Shown: positions 45,662 through 59,436, counted from the stretch's first letter. The stretch is DNA of 64,000 bases from Deinococcus taeanensis (GCF_020229735.1 NZ_CP083455.1:1949001-2013000); one strand, 5' to 3'. Program-made: numbers and translations. The notes: a model not told the origin generated them from the letters alone.

Positions 45662-46792
45662 ATGAACGACCGGCTTGTGCAGGCGTACGAGGAGGGGTTG
45701 CCGGGCTTCGAGGCACTCCGGGACGCGGCGGTGGCGCACACGTTGCGCCTGATCGGGGAGGCCGGACTGAATATCCATCACGTCACGGGCCGGGTGAAGA
45801 AACGCACCAGCCTGGAGGACAAGCTGCGCCGCAAGCCGGGCCGGTACGCGGCCATCGCGGACGTGACGGACCTCGTGGCGGTGCGCGTCATCACGTACTT
45901 CGAGTCGGACGTGAGCGCCGTGTCGCGCCTGATCGAGGAGCATCACACGCTCGACTGGACGAACTCCATTGACAAAAGCAAGATGCACGACCCGGACCGG
46001 TTCGGGTACATGGGCGTGCATTACGTGGTGCAGGTCACGCCGGACACGCCGGACCTGTCGGCGTTCGCGGGGCAGAAGTTCGAGGTGCAGATCCGCTCGA
46101 TCCTGCAGCACGCCTGGGCGGAAATCGAGCACGACCTGGGCTACAAGAACCGCGAGGCGATTCCGCGGGAGGTGCAGCGCCGCTTCTACCGCCTGGCCGG
46201 GCTGCTGGAAATGGCGGACGAGGAGTTCATGGCCCTGCACCGCCTGTCGCAGGATTACGCCGCGACCCTCCCGGCGCGCGTGCAGGAGGCGCCGGAAGGG
46301 GTGTTTATCGACGCGCAGAGCATGAAGCACCTGCTGGGCGTTCCGCCGGTGCGGGACCTGGACGCGGAGGTGGCCGCGGCGCTGAACGTGCTGCTGCTGA
46401 CCGGCTGGCCGGACCCCGAGCGGCCGCAGCGGCTGGCGAGCCTGCTGCATTACGTGGGCGTGCACTCGGTGGGGACGCTGCAGAAGGAACTAGTGCGGCA
46501 TCACGAGGCCGTGGTGCGCTTTGCGGCGCTGCTCATGCCGCGGCTGCGGGAAGCGTGGACACCCGCCGGTGGAGCGCGGCCCGGGACGAGCGTGGTGCAT
46601 TACGGTCTGCTGCGCGCCTGCTCGAATCCCAGCCTGGACCCGCACGAGATCGTGAGCATGCTGGACATGCGGGGCGTGCTGAGCGGCACGCAGCTCGTGT
46701 CCACGGTGCGTGAGGTGTACGCGCAGCTGCAGGCCGAGCGGGCGCAGGCGGGCACCACCCGGCCCGCGCCGCCCGTGGACGGGCCCGCCTGA
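45662..46792 (+). CDS. RelA/SpoT-domain (p)ppGpp synthetase-like protein with C-terminal extension
   Basis: The N-terminal 200 residues form a RelA/SpoT synthetase domain: [17 protein letters not shown], the [18 protein letters not shown] strand with the metal-binding Asp, [11 protein letters not shown] and [24 protein letters not shown]. There is no HD hydrolase domain and no TGS or ACT, so it is a synthetase-only type that may make (p)ppGpp or a related product. The last 170 residues are helical, with repeats not recognised by me, longer than in classic small alarmone synthetases. 376 residues. TATGCT ends nine bases before the ATG. Confidence 0.88.
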   Translation: MNDRLVQAYEEGLPGFEALRDAAVAHTLRLIGEAGLNIHHVTGRVKKRTSLEDKLRRKPGRYAAIADVTDLVAVRVITYFESDVSAVSRLIEEHHTLDWTNSIDKSKMHDPDRFGYMGVHYVVQVTPDTPDLSAFAGQKFEVQIRSILQHAWAEIEHDLGYKNREAIPREVQRRFYRLAGLLEMADEEFMALHRLSQDYAATLPARVQEAPEGVFIDAQSMKHLLGVPPVRDLDAEVAAALNVLLLTGWPDPERPQRLASLLHYVGVHSVGTLQKELVRHHEAVVRFAALLMPRLREAWTPAGGARPGTSVVHYGLLRACSNPSLDPHEIVSMLDMRGVLSGTQLVSTVREVYAQLQAERAQAGTTRPAPPVDGPA

Positions 46793-46892
46793 CCCGGCCC
46801 TGACCTGCGCGCCGCACGCTGAGCGTGACGGGAGCATCCAGGTGGAGGCCGTCCTGGCCGGCCCGGAGGGCGTCCCGTCAAGGGAGCTGGCG

Positions 46893-47666
46893 ATGAGTCA
46901 CTCACCCACCGATCGTCAAGTGCCGGTCAGCTGCGCCGCGCCGGGCAGGGTCCCTTGCACACCAGGCCCGGTTCCTCTGCCCGGCGTGCTGGCCCACCCG
47001 CTGCCGCCGGCCCTGCTGACCCGCCTGACCCGTGAGCAGGGCTGGACCCCGGCCTTCGCGGCGCGCGCCGCTCACGAGTACCTGCGGTTCGTGCTGCTGG
47101 CCGCCGTGTCCGGTCACCCCGTGACCCCGCCCCGCGCAGTGGACGAGGTGTGGCACCTGCACCTGACCTTCACGCGCGATGACTGGGAGCGCCTGACGCC
47201 GCTGCTGCCGGGGGCGCTGCATCATGACCCCGCCGGCGACCGCTGTCCGGCGCTCCGCACGCAGTACGAGGCGACACTGGACGCCTACGCCCGCATGTTC
47301 GGGGAGGCGCCGCCCGCCGACCTGTGGCCTGATCCGCGGCGATCACGGCCGGCCGCGCGGGTGCTGGGCAGCACGCGCCGCACCGGGCTGAACGTGGCGC
47401 TGGGGGCCGCGTTCGTCACGGGTCTCACGTTCGCGTGGAGTCCGCTGGTGCTGTGGCTGGCCGCTGGAGCGTTCCTGCTGGTGCTGCTGTGCACCCGGCT
47501 GCCGGCGGCCAGCGCTGGCCACCGCGGGCGGGCGGCGCTCGCCGGATCAGGCTCTGATGGGGCTGATTTCACCGGCGCGCACAGAACGCACAGTGATTGC
47601 GGCCCGGGCGACTCTGGCGGCGGGGACAGCGGCGGCGCAGGCTGCGGGAGCAGCTGCGGCAGCTGA
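46893..47666 (+). CDS. Glycine-rich-domain protein with Cys/Gly tail
   Basis: 257 residues. The first 140 contain the pattern of glycine-rich-domain proteins (EYLRFVLLAAVSGHPVTPPRAVDEVWHLHLTFTRDDWERLTPLLPGALHHDPAGD), with conserved His in WHLHL. Two hydrophobic stretches follow (VALGAAFVTGLTFAWSPLVLWLAAGAFLLVLL), so it is membrane bound. The tail HSDCGPGDSGGGDSGGAGCGSSCGS is Gly/Ser/Cys-rich and like the ends of TIGR04222-type proteins, possibly a metal or maturation site. Function unknown. The ATG at 46893 has an AGGGAGC RBS 8-9 bases upstream. Confidence 0.75.
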   Translation: MSHSPTDRQVPVSCAAPGRVPCTPGPVPLPGVLAHPLPPALLTRLTREQGWTPAFAARAAHEYLRFVLLAAVSGHPVTPPRAVDEVWHLHLTFTRDDWERLTPLLPGALHHDPAGDRCPALRTQYEATLDAYARMFGEAPPADLWPDPRRSRPAARVLGSTRRTGLNVALGAAFVTGLTFAWSPLVLWLAAGAFLLVLLCTRLPAASAGHRGRAALAGSGSDGADFTGAHRTHSDCGPGDSGGGDSGGAGCGSSCGS

Positions 47667-47670
47667 CCGC

Positions 47671-49275
<1,605 letters not shown>

Positions 49276-49281
49276 GGGCGC

Positions 49282-49304
49282 ATTGTACGGGCCGGCCTTA
49301 GAAT
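49282..49304. promoter_or_regulatory. Divergent leaderless promoters of tilS-tadA and the peroxiredoxin gene
   Basis: Minus-strand TACAAT (49282-49287) serves the GTG at 49275 with a six-base gap, and plus-strand TAGAAT (49299-49304) serves the ATG at 49312 with a seven-base gap. The two starts are only 36 bp apart, so each -35 region would fall over the other gene's start. Confidence 0.65.
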
Positions 49305-49311
49305 CGGGCGC

Positions 49312-49773
49312 ATGAGCGTCACGCCCGGTCAGCCCGCCCCGGATTTCACCCGCCGCAGCGATGACGGCCGCAGCGTGAGTCTGCGGGCCCTGCGGGGCCA
49401 GTGGGTGGCGCTGTACTTCTACCCGCGCGCCGGGTCTGCCGGGTGCTCGATCGAGGCGCAGCGCTTTGAGGCGGCTGTGCCGGAATTCGAACGGCTGGGC
49501 GCGCAGGTGATCGGGGTGAGCACGGACACCGAGGCGCGGCAGGCGGCCTTCCGCGACAGCTGCCGCCTGAGTTACCCCCTGATTCCGGACGGGGACCGCA
49601 GTCTGTGCCGGGCGTACGGCGTGATGGGCGGGCTGGGTGGGCTGCTGGGCATGGCGGGCCGCGTCACGGTCCTGGTGGACCCGGACGGGCGGGTGGCGTG
49701 GGTGCACCGCAGCGCGAACCCGTTGAGTCACGTCAGCGGGGCGCTGGCCGAACTGGAACGCCGGCAGGCCTGA
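49312..49773 (+). CDS. Peroxiredoxin, Bcp/PrxQ type
   Basis: Thiol peroxidase reducing hydrogen peroxide and organic peroxides. PAPDFTRRSDDGRSVSLRALRGQWVALYFYPRAGSAGCSIEAQRF carries the peroxidatic Cys45. The usual TPGCT is AGSAGCS here, so the Thr that normally positions the peroxide is replaced by Ser; the active site is otherwise kept. The resolving Cys in the PrxQ position (five residues on) is absent, but Cys84 in RDSCRLSYP and Cys97 could serve. 153 residues. Leaderless promoter, divergent from tilS-tadA. Confidence 0.88.
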   Translation: MSVTPGQPAPDFTRRSDDGRSVSLRALRGQWVALYFYPRAGSAGCSIEAQRFEAAVPEFERLGAQVIGVSTDTEARQAAFRDSCRLSYPLIPDGDRSLCRAYGVMGGLGGLLGMAGRVTVLVDPDGRVAWVHRSANPLSHVSGALAELERRQA

Positions 49774-49824
49774 GCCCCCTGCGTTCGTCAGGCGCGGGTC
49801 ACGTGTGTGCCTTACCCTGATCTT

Positions 49825-50760
49825 ATGAAGCGTGCTGGATTGGGTGTCATGGGGCTGGTGCTGGCCGGACTGATCAGCGGGTGCGTGCCGGCGCCCCTGC
49901 GTGCGCAGGCGGGCGCGGAGCTGCGCGTGACGGCCGCGCCGGGAACCCCGGCTGTGCAGACCGTGACGGGGGCGGTCGGCCTGTACCGTGAGCCGGGCCC
50001 GGGGTCCCTGCGGGTCGTGACGGACCGCGCGGCGTTCGTGACGTCCGTGGTGCTGCCTGAACGTGGGGGCGCCGTGGTGCTGCCGGCCGTGCGCACGGAG
50101 GCGGGAGTCACCGTGGTCACGTCGCTGCCTGCCACGAGCGGGTATACGCAGGTGTTCACCGTGGCCAGCCTTCAACCCATGGCGCTGGACGGCGCGCGCG
50201 GCGCGACCTCCGTGGCGGAGGTGTCGAGGGCTGTGGAGGCGGCCGCACGGACCCTGCCTGCGGGCGCCTATACGGTGGCCACAACGGTGTACCGCGTGGA
50301 GCGCTTCGGGACGCTGAATGTCACGGCGAACCTTGCGGGGGCCGAGGTGCGGATCAATGGCGAGCGGGTGGGCACAGCGCCACTGCAGGTTCAGGACCTG
50401 CCGGAGGGGCAGGTGACGGTGGAAGTGTCCCGCAGCGGGTACCGGACGTTCACGCAGCGGGTGAACATCACCGGCAATGAGGTGAGCAGCGTGAACGCCT
50501 CGCTCCGCCTGATCACGGGCACGCTCTCGGTGCGCAGTGACGTTCTCGCGGACCTGTACGTGGAGCGGCAGCTGATTGGGACTGTGCAGCCGGGCGTGGG
50601 CCTGGACCTGCCGCTGCGGCCGGGGGTGCTGTCCCTGAACGTCGTGCCGCGCAACCGCGCCCTGGCGTCGCAGAACCTGCTGGTGCGCGTCACGGCGGAC
50701 CGGGTGACGCCGGTGGTGTGTGCCGTGACGAACGGTGAGTACCGCTGCACCCTTCCCTGA
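49825..50760 (+). CDS. PEGA-domain lipoprotein
   Basis: 311 residues. Signal peptide with lipobox LISGC (Cys20), so a predicted lipoprotein. The first half is a beta domain of DUF4384 type (AVGLYREPGPGSLRVVTDRAAFVTSVVLPERGGAVVLP). A PEGA domain follows at about 161-228 (GTLNVTANLAGAEVRINGERVGTAPLQVQDLPEGQVTVEVSRSGYR), then a second, weaker PEGA-like repeat to the end. PEGA modules are found in S-layer and envelope proteins. TACCCT ends six bases before the ATG. Function otherwise unknown. Confidence 0.82.
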   Translation: MKRAGLGVMGLVLAGLISGCVPAPLRAQAGAELRVTAAPGTPAVQTVTGAVGLYREPGPGSLRVVTDRAAFVTSVVLPERGGAVVLPAVRTEAGVTVVTSLPATSGYTQVFTVASLQPMALDGARGATSVAEVSRAVEAAARTLPAGAYTVATTVYRVERFGTLNVTANLAGAEVRINGERVGTAPLQVQDLPEGQVTVEVSRSGYRTFTQRVNITGNEVSSVNASLRLITGTLSVRSDVLADLYVERQLIGTVQPGVGLDLPLRPGVLSLNVVPRNRALASQNLLVRVTADRVTPVVCAVTNGEYRCTLP

Positions 50761-50856
50761 CCCTGACCTTGCCCCGCTGCGCCCTTGTCCTGTTGGCGGG
50801 GGCGCTCTCCTTTGTTCCCCGGCGGGTTGCGCGGAGCGCGGTGCTACGCTCGCGGC

Positions 50857-51855
50857 ATGACGTCCGCGCCGCTGCTCACGCCCGTGCTGGGCTCCCTGCA
50901 CGCCCTGCAGGTCCCGATTCCCTACCCCATGAAGTACGTGACCGTACTGCTGGACGTCCCCGCAGACGGGCGCGGGCCGGTCACGATGATCGACACGGCC
51001 CTCGACACCCCTGAGGCACGCCACGCCATTGAGGAGGGACTCGCGGCGCTGGGCGTGCACTGGTCGGACGTGGACCGGGTGATCATCACGCACCATCACC
51101 CCGATCACTACGGGCTGGCGGGCGTGGTGGAGGAACGCAGCGGCGCCGCCGTCCAGATGCTGGACGTCGAGATCGGCCGCGGGGAACGCTACTGGCACCT
51201 GTGGGAGGAGTGGCTGCCCGGGCACCTGAAGCACATGCGTGACCATGGTCTGCCGGCCGAGTCCCTGGCCAGCATGGGCGCCGACAACCGCCGCGGCCGT
51301 GAACGGGTGCATCCGGCCACGCGGGTGCAGCCGCTGCGCGAAGGGCAGATGGTGCCGCTGGCCGGCCGGGAGTGGGAGGTGCTGTGGCTGCCGGGCCATG
51401 CGGACGGGCACCTGGGACTGTGGAGCGAGCAGGACAGCCTGCTGATCGCGGGCGACGCGATCCTGCCGCGCATCAGCCCGAACGTGGGGCTGTACGCGTA
51501 CACCCGGCCCGATCCGCTGGGGGATTACCTGCAGACGCTGGGCAAACTGGAGGCCCTGAACCCGGCGCGGGCGGTGGTGGGACACCACGGACCGGTGATG
51601 GAAGGCGTGCAGGCGCGCGCCCGTGAACTGCGCGCCCATCACCACGAGCGGCTGGATTTCATGAAGGCCGAGGCGGCCCGGGAGCCCCGCAGCGCGTACG
51701 ACCTGTCGCTGGCGATGTTCCCGCGGGACCTGAACATCAGCGGGCGGCGCTTCGCGCTCGCTGAAACGCTGGCGCACGTGGAGCACCTGCGCCTGCTGGG
51801 GCAGCTGTACCGCACGTGGAACGAGGTGCGGGAGGTGTGGCTGTACCACGCCTGA
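50857..51855 (+). CDS. Metallo-beta-lactamase-fold hydrolase
   Basis: 332 residues with the metal-binding motif THHHPDHYG (HxHxDH, about 88-93) and further ligands in LPGHADGHLGLW and LIAGDAILPR, and a last His in VVGHHGPV. This is the arrangement of glyoxalase II-like and lactonase-like members with a C-terminal helical domain (residues 250-332). The substrate is unknown; the C-terminal AxxxHHHERLDF part resembles that of beta-lactamase-like thioesterases. Cytoplasmic, no signal. TACGCT ends six bases before the ATG, a leaderless pattern. Confidence 0.9.
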   Translation: MTSAPLLTPVLGSLHALQVPIPYPMKYVTVLLDVPADGRGPVTMIDTALDTPEARHAIEEGLAALGVHWSDVDRVIITHHHPDHYGLAGVVEERSGAAVQMLDVEIGRGERYWHLWEEWLPGHLKHMRDHGLPAESLASMGADNRRGRERVHPATRVQPLREGQMVPLAGREWEVLWLPGHADGHLGLWSEQDSLLIAGDAILPRISPNVGLYAYTRPDPLGDYLQTLGKLEALNPARAVVGHHGPVMEGVQARARELRAHHHERLDFMKAEAAREPRSAYDLSLAMFPRDLNISGRRFALAETLAHVEHLRLLGQLYRTWNEVREVWLYHA

Positions 51856-51893
51856 CCGTGCGGGCCGTGACCGTGCGGGGCGCGGCGGGACTC

Positions 51894-51899
51894 TATACT
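51894..51899 (+). promoter_or_regulatory. -10 box of the acidic protein gene (leaderless type)
   Basis: TATACT, one mismatch from consensus, ends seven bases before the ATG at 51907. No Shine-Dalgarno lies between, so the transcript should start at the ATG. Confidence 0.65.
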
Positions 51900-51906
51900 C
51901 CGGCGC

Positions 51907-52365
51907 ATGACAGCATCCCAGTCGGAACTGCAGCGCATCATGGCGGCGCTGCAACAGAGCGGCCTGACTGTCGAGGCGGTCGAGGACGGGGCGCTGGTGC
52001 AGGACGGCGAGACCCGCGTGGCTCTGTTCGCCGAGGCGGACCCCCAGGGCGGCGTGATTGTGCGCCTGCATCTGGACCTGGATCTGTACGTGGAGGAGGA
52101 CAGCCTGCCGGACATCCTGATGGGCATGAACCTGCTGAATCAGGGGCTGGATTACGGCGCGCTGAACCTCGACCCGGTGGATCCGGAAGATCTGGATGAG
52201 GACGCGCCGCTGACGTTCGCGGTGCTGGGCCGCAGCGTCCTGTGGCTTCCGGATCTCGGCGTGGCGGAACTGGACCGCCTGCGCGAGCATCTGCGCCGCT
52301 TTGAGGGTGAGGTCACCGAGTCCGTGGAACGCACCCTGCACGGCAGCAAGGGCCTGAGCGCCTGA
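51907..52365 (+). CDS. Hypothetical acidic protein, YbjN-like
   Basis: 152 residues, very acidic (LDLDLYVEEDSLPDILMGMNLLNQGLDYGALNLDPVDPEDLDEDAPL), with no signal or membrane helix. Order of elements: N-terminal helix (SELQRIMAALQQSGL), three strands, a loop rich in Asp/Glu, a helix and a C-terminal helix. The shape is like YbjN/sensory-transduction-type small folds, but the sequence gives no clear family. It is the last gene before a strong terminator and stands as its own leaderless transcript. Confidence 0.6.
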   Translation: MTASQSELQRIMAALQQSGLTVEAVEDGALVQDGETRVALFAEADPQGGVIVRLHLDLDLYVEEDSLPDILMGMNLLNQGLDYGALNLDPVDPEDLDEDAPLTFAVLGRSVLWLPDLGVAELDRLREHLRRFEGEVTESVERTLHGSKGLSA

Positions 52366-52371
52366 TCGGCC

Positions 52372-52418
52372 AGGAGAGCGGGCCGGGTCTGTCCACGGGC
52401 AGCCCGGCCCGCTCTCCT
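52372..52418 (+). terminator. Strong hairpin terminator
   Basis: A perfect 16-bp stem (52372-52387 with 52403-52418) begins six bases after the stop of the preceding gene. Confidence 0.8.
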
Positions 52419-52604
52419 GTGGGCCGCGCGGCTGGCCGCCCACCCGGCGGCTGTGTGCGCGGGCATAGTCTGCCGGGCGCCGCGGGCGTACCCTGAACGT
52501 CTCACAGTGACGGTGGCGCGGTGGTCGTTGGGTCGCGCGTTCCTCCCCCATGGCCCCGGAACGGGGGCCTGGGCCGGGTGTGGTGCGTAACGGGGTGATC
52601 AATC

Positions 52605-53045
52605 ATGACCAGGGGGGCGGCTCAGGGCCGGTCAGGGGCGCGGGCGGGCGCAATGCATTTCACGATGCTCAGCCGGGGGCGGGTGTATGGCCTGTTCCGG
52701 GATCTTGAGGGCGTGCAGGCCTGCACGGCCCGGCTGCTGACCCTCGGGCTGGCCGGGCAGTCGGTGCAGATGCTGATGGGTGAGGACGGCGTGACCTGCC
52801 TGGACGTGGACGGCGGCCGGCACGGGGTGTGGGCGCGGATGCTGCGCCTCATGCAGGGGGCCACCGACGAGCGCGCGCACGTGCAGCGGTACGTGCAGGC
52901 GTTGAGCTGGGGCGAGATTCTGCTGAGTGTGAATGTGGCCGATCAGCCGGGGCAGCTGCCGGAGGTGGCGCAGGCCTTCCGGGAGGCGGGCGCGCACTTC
53001 GTGAATCACTACGGCGTGTGGGTGGTCGAACCGATCTGCGCGTGA
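52605..53045 (+). CDS. Hypothetical stress-protein-like cytoplasmic protein
   Basis: 146 residues, no confident family. A weak resemblance to YflT-type general stress folds comes from the repeated pattern VYGLFRDLEGVQACTARLLTLGLAGQSVQMLMG...WGEILLSVNVADQPGQLPEVAQAFREAGAHFVNHYGVWVVEPI, two similar alpha/beta halves. The start at 52605 is supported by GGGGTGATC five bases upstream, a good anti-SD match; an internal ATG at 52653 gives a version without the basic N-terminal tail. Unlike most neighbours it has a leader of about 100 bases after a possible -10 TACCCT at 52489-52494. Confidence 0.6.
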   Translation: MTRGAAQGRSGARAGAMHFTMLSRGRVYGLFRDLEGVQACTARLLTLGLAGQSVQMLMGEDGVTCLDVDGGRHGVWARMLRLMQGATDERAHVQRYVQALSWGEILLSVNVADQPGQLPEVAQAFREAGAHFVNHYGVWVVEPICA

Positions 53046-53087
53046 AAGTGCCGGGCACCCGCACGACGTGCGTTGACGCCGGCCAGC

Positions 53088-53124
53088 AGGAGCGGAGGGT
53101 CACAGCCTGGGACCCTCCGCTCCT
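53088..53124. terminator. Bidirectional terminator before gltA
   Basis: A perfect 14-bp stem (53088-53101 with 53111-53124) lies between the convergent ends of the 52605 gene and gltA. Confidence 0.8.
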
Positions 53125-53142
53125 GACGCCGGCGGCTGCGCT

Positions 53143-54288
53143 TTACTGACGGTCCTGCAGCGGGACGTAGTGCGCGTCGGTGGCGCCGCTGTACACGGCG
53201 TCGGGGCGCAGCAGGCGGTTGTTGCTGGTGTATTCGATCAGGCTGGCACACCAGCCGCTGATGCGGGCCAGGGCGAAGATGGGCGTGAAGAACTCCTTCT
53301 TGATGCCCAGGTCGCTGTACACGGTGCCGCTGTAGAAGTCGACGTTCGGGTAGATGCCCTTGCTGCCGATGCGGTCCACGACGACCTTCTCGATGGTCTC
53401 CAGAATCTGGTAGTAGTTGCTTTTGCCTTCCTTGTTGGCCACCACCTCGGCGTAGTCACGCAGAACGCGGCTGCGGGGGTCGAAGTACTTGTACACGCGG
53501 TGCCCGACGCCCATGATCTTCTCTTTGCTGTCGAGTTTCTGCGTGATGTAGGCTTCGGCCTTCTCGGGGGTGCCGACCTCGTCGAGCATGTCCATCACGG
53601 CTTCGTTGGCGCCGCCGTGCAGCGGCCCTTTGAGGGCGCCGATGGCACTCGTGATGCAGGAGTACATGTCGCTGAGGGTGCTGCCGGTGGCGATGGCCGT
53701 GAAGGTGCTGGCGTTCATGCCGTGGTCAACGTGAAGAACCAGCGCGATGTCGAACAGACGGGCCTGCTCGGCAGTGGGTTCCTTGCCGCTGAGCATGTAC
53801 AGGTAGTTGCCGGCATGCGTGAGGTCCATGCGGGGGGCCACGACCTCCTGGCCGTCCTGGGCGCGGTTGATCGCGGCGATGATGGTGGCGAACTGGGCGA
53901 TCATGCGGGTGGCAATGGCCCGGCGGCCTTCGGCGCTGGTGTCTTCCGCCTGGGGGTCCAGGAGACCCAGGTAGGACACGGCAGTGCGCAGGGCCTGCAT
54001 GGGGTGCACGCCTTTGGGCATGCCCTGAATGATCTGCACGAGCGCTTCGGGGATGGCGCGGTTGGCTTTCAGGTCGGCGTCGAACTGGGCGAGTTCAGCG
54101 GCGGTGGGCAGCTTGCCGTTCAGCAGCGCCAGGGAAAGTTCCTCGAAGGTGCTGTTTTCCGCCCACTCCTGAATCGGGATGCCCAGGTGCGTCAGAATGC
54201 CCTCCGTCCCGTTGATGAACGTGAGTTTGCTCTCAGTGAAGAGAACGCCTTCGAGCCCCTTGGCGATGTTCGTGGCGGTGTTCGTCAT
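53143..54288 (-). CDS. gltA: Citrate synthase
   Basis: Condenses acetyl-CoA and oxaloacetate in the citrate cycle. The three catalytic residues are in VLHVDHGMNAST (His), GALKGPLHGGANEAV (His) and GIYPNVDFYSG (Asp). At 381 residues it is the short, type I form found in Gram-positives and Thermus, without the NADH-regulatory N-terminus. The C-terminus is GWCASLIEYTSNNRLLRPDAVYSG. A minus-strand TATGCT box ends nine bases before the ATG. It stands alone and ends at a bidirectional hairpin. Confidence 0.96.
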   Translation of the reverse strand: MTNTATNIAKGLEGVLFTESKLTFINGTEGILTHLGIPIQEWAENSTFEELSLALLNGKLPTAAELAQFDADLKANRAIPEALVQIIQGMPKGVHPMQALRTAVSYLGLLDPQAEDTSAEGRRAIATRMIAQFATIIAAINRAQDGQEVVAPRMDLTHAGNYLYMLSGKEPTAEQARLFDIALVLHVDHGMNASTFTAIATGSTLSDMYSCITSAIGALKGPLHGGANEAVMDMLDEVGTPEKAEAYITQKLDSKEKIMGVGHRVYKYFDPRSRVLRDYAEVVANKEGKSNYYQILETIEKVVVDRIGSKGIYPNVDFYSGTVYSDLGIKKEFFTPIFALARISGWCASLIEYTSNNRLLRPDAVYSGATDAHYVPLQDRQ

Positions 54289-54384
54289 GATAGGTCGAGC
54301 ATATCACCGGGCTGCTTTCCGCCCCCTGCCCCGTCACGTTCCCGGCAAGGTGACAAAGGCGGCCGCGGGCATGGGACCGGGCCC

Positions 54385-54390
54385 TACAAT
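54385..54390 (+). promoter_or_regulatory. -10 box of tsaB (leaderless type)
   Basis: TACAAT ends eight bases before the tsaB ATG at 54399. No Shine-Dalgarno is visible. Confidence 0.55.
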
Positions 54391-54398
54391 GCCCGGCG

Positions 54399-54983
54399 AT
54401 GAGTGCCCTGCCGCCCGCCTCCCCTGCCGACGCTCCAAGGCCGCCTGTGACGCTGGCGCTGGACACCGCCACTCCGTGGCTGACGCTGGCGCTGGCCTGG
54501 CCGGGCGGTGAGCTTCATGTGTCGCGCGAGGTGGGCCGCGCGCACGCCGAACTGCTGCCGGGCGCGGTACAGGCGCTGTTCGCAGAGGCTGGCCTGCCGC
54601 TGCGCGCCGGACAGATCGTGATCGGCACTGGCCCCGGGTCGTACACCGGCGTGCGGGTGGGCGCGAGCTACGCGCTGGGGCTGGGGCGGGTGTGGGGCGC
54701 TCCAGTGCTGGGGGTCAGTACGCTGGAGGCGCTGGTGCGCGGCGAAGGCGTGCAGGGCGTGTCGCTGGACGCCCGCAAGGGGAACGTGTACGGGGCTGTG
54801 TTCGAGGTGCGCGGCGGCGTGGCGGTCGCCACCACCCACGCGCCGGCGCGCCTGCCGCTCGAGGAGTTCAGCGGGCTGCTGGGCGGGCTCCCGCACCACC
54901 AGGACGGCCCGCCGGACGGTCTGGCGCTGCTGCGGGCGGGGCTCGCGCATGGGCAGCGGGAGTGGGCGCTGGCGTACCTGTAG
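54399..54983 (+). CDS. tsaB: tRNA threonylcarbamoyladenosine synthesis protein TsaB
   Basis: Non-catalytic partner of TsaD in making t6A37 of ANN-reading tRNAs. ASKHA-fold marks: LALDTATPWLTLAL, GRAHAELLPGAVQALF, IVIGTGPGSYTGVRVGASYALGLG and SLDARKGNVYGAVFEV. 194 residues; the C-terminal half is shortened, as in many bacteria. A Pro-rich N-terminal tail of about 15 residues precedes the fold, so the true start could be slightly later. It ends at a hairpin shared with the ABC exporter gene on the other strand. Confidence 0.92.
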   Translation: MSALPPASPADAPRPPVTLALDTATPWLTLALAWPGGELHVSREVGRAHAELLPGAVQALFAEAGLPLRAGQIVIGTGPGSYTGVRVGASYALGLGRVWGAPVLGVSTLEALVRGEGVQGVSLDARKGNVYGAVFEVRGGVAVATTHAPARLPLEEFSGLLGGLPHHQDGPPDGLALLRAGLAHGQREWALAYL

Positions 54984-55002
54984 TGATGGTCAGGACCAGG
55001 AA

Positions 55003-55030
55003 ACGGGCCGCCCATTTCCTGGCGGCCCGT
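55003..55030. terminator. Hairpin between tsaB and the ABC exporter genes
   Basis: A 10-bp perfect stem (55003-55012 with 55021-55030) lies 19 bp after tsaB and 17 bp past the end of the convergent exporter gene. Confidence 0.7.
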
Positions 55031-55047
55031 CTCTGTGGCGGGGCGGC

Positions 55048-58832
<3,785 letters not shown>

Positions 58833-58896
58833 GGGGGGTGCCTCCTGGGGGGCAGCGGTGCGGCGAGAGGGCGGGTACGGGACCCGTGCGCGGGTC

Positions 58897-58941
58897 AGGA
58901 TACGCCCGGTGGCAGGGCCTGAAATGCGCCATGTGGCGCAT
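58897..58941 (-). promoter_or_regulatory. Exporter promoter with perfect palindrome
   Basis: On the minus strand a -35 TTTCAG (58919-58924) and -10 TATCCT (58897-58902) are 16 bp apart, upstream of the exporter start. The palindrome ATGCGCCA-N2-TGGCGCAT (58924-58941) touches the -35. Such a site suits a dimeric regulator, activator or repressor. Confidence 0.6.
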
Positions 58942-59013
58942 ACCACTGCTGTCGTTCAGGGAATGCTCAAGGGCGGCTCGTGGCACATCTCATAGGGTCC
59001 TGGCCTGAGGTGA

Positions 59014-59042
59014 TTGACACGTATGGGGGGGGGTGCTACTAT
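59014..59042 (+). promoter_or_regulatory. Promoter of the tRNA-tuf cluster
   Basis: TTGACA (59014-59019) and TACTAT (59037-59042) with 17 bp between, a near-consensus sigma-70 promoter 84 bases before tRNA-Thr. It contains a run of eight or more G in the spacer. Confidence 0.85.
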
Positions 59043-59122
59043 TCGCAGCCGGAAGTGACCGCGGCAACGCAGAGGCTTCCGCACTCAGAGGCCGGACATT
59101 GTTCCAGCACTTCGACAGGGAC

Positions 59123-59201
<79 letters not shown>

Positions 59202-59262
59202 AACGACGCGGTCTCACCACAAGTCGCGCCGTGCACTTCTCGAAACGGGCAGTGAGAACAAC

Positions 59263-59350
<88 letters not shown>

Positions 59351-59354
59351 CCGA

Positions 59355-59431
<77 letters not shown>

Positions 59432-59436
59432 CCTTC

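Noticed and set aside
49276..52602. Upstream extension of the tilS-tadA frame (more than 1,100 further codons)
   Set aside because: It runs antisense to four recognisable plus-strand genes and has no family content; the leaderless start at 49275 fits the TilS N-terminus.
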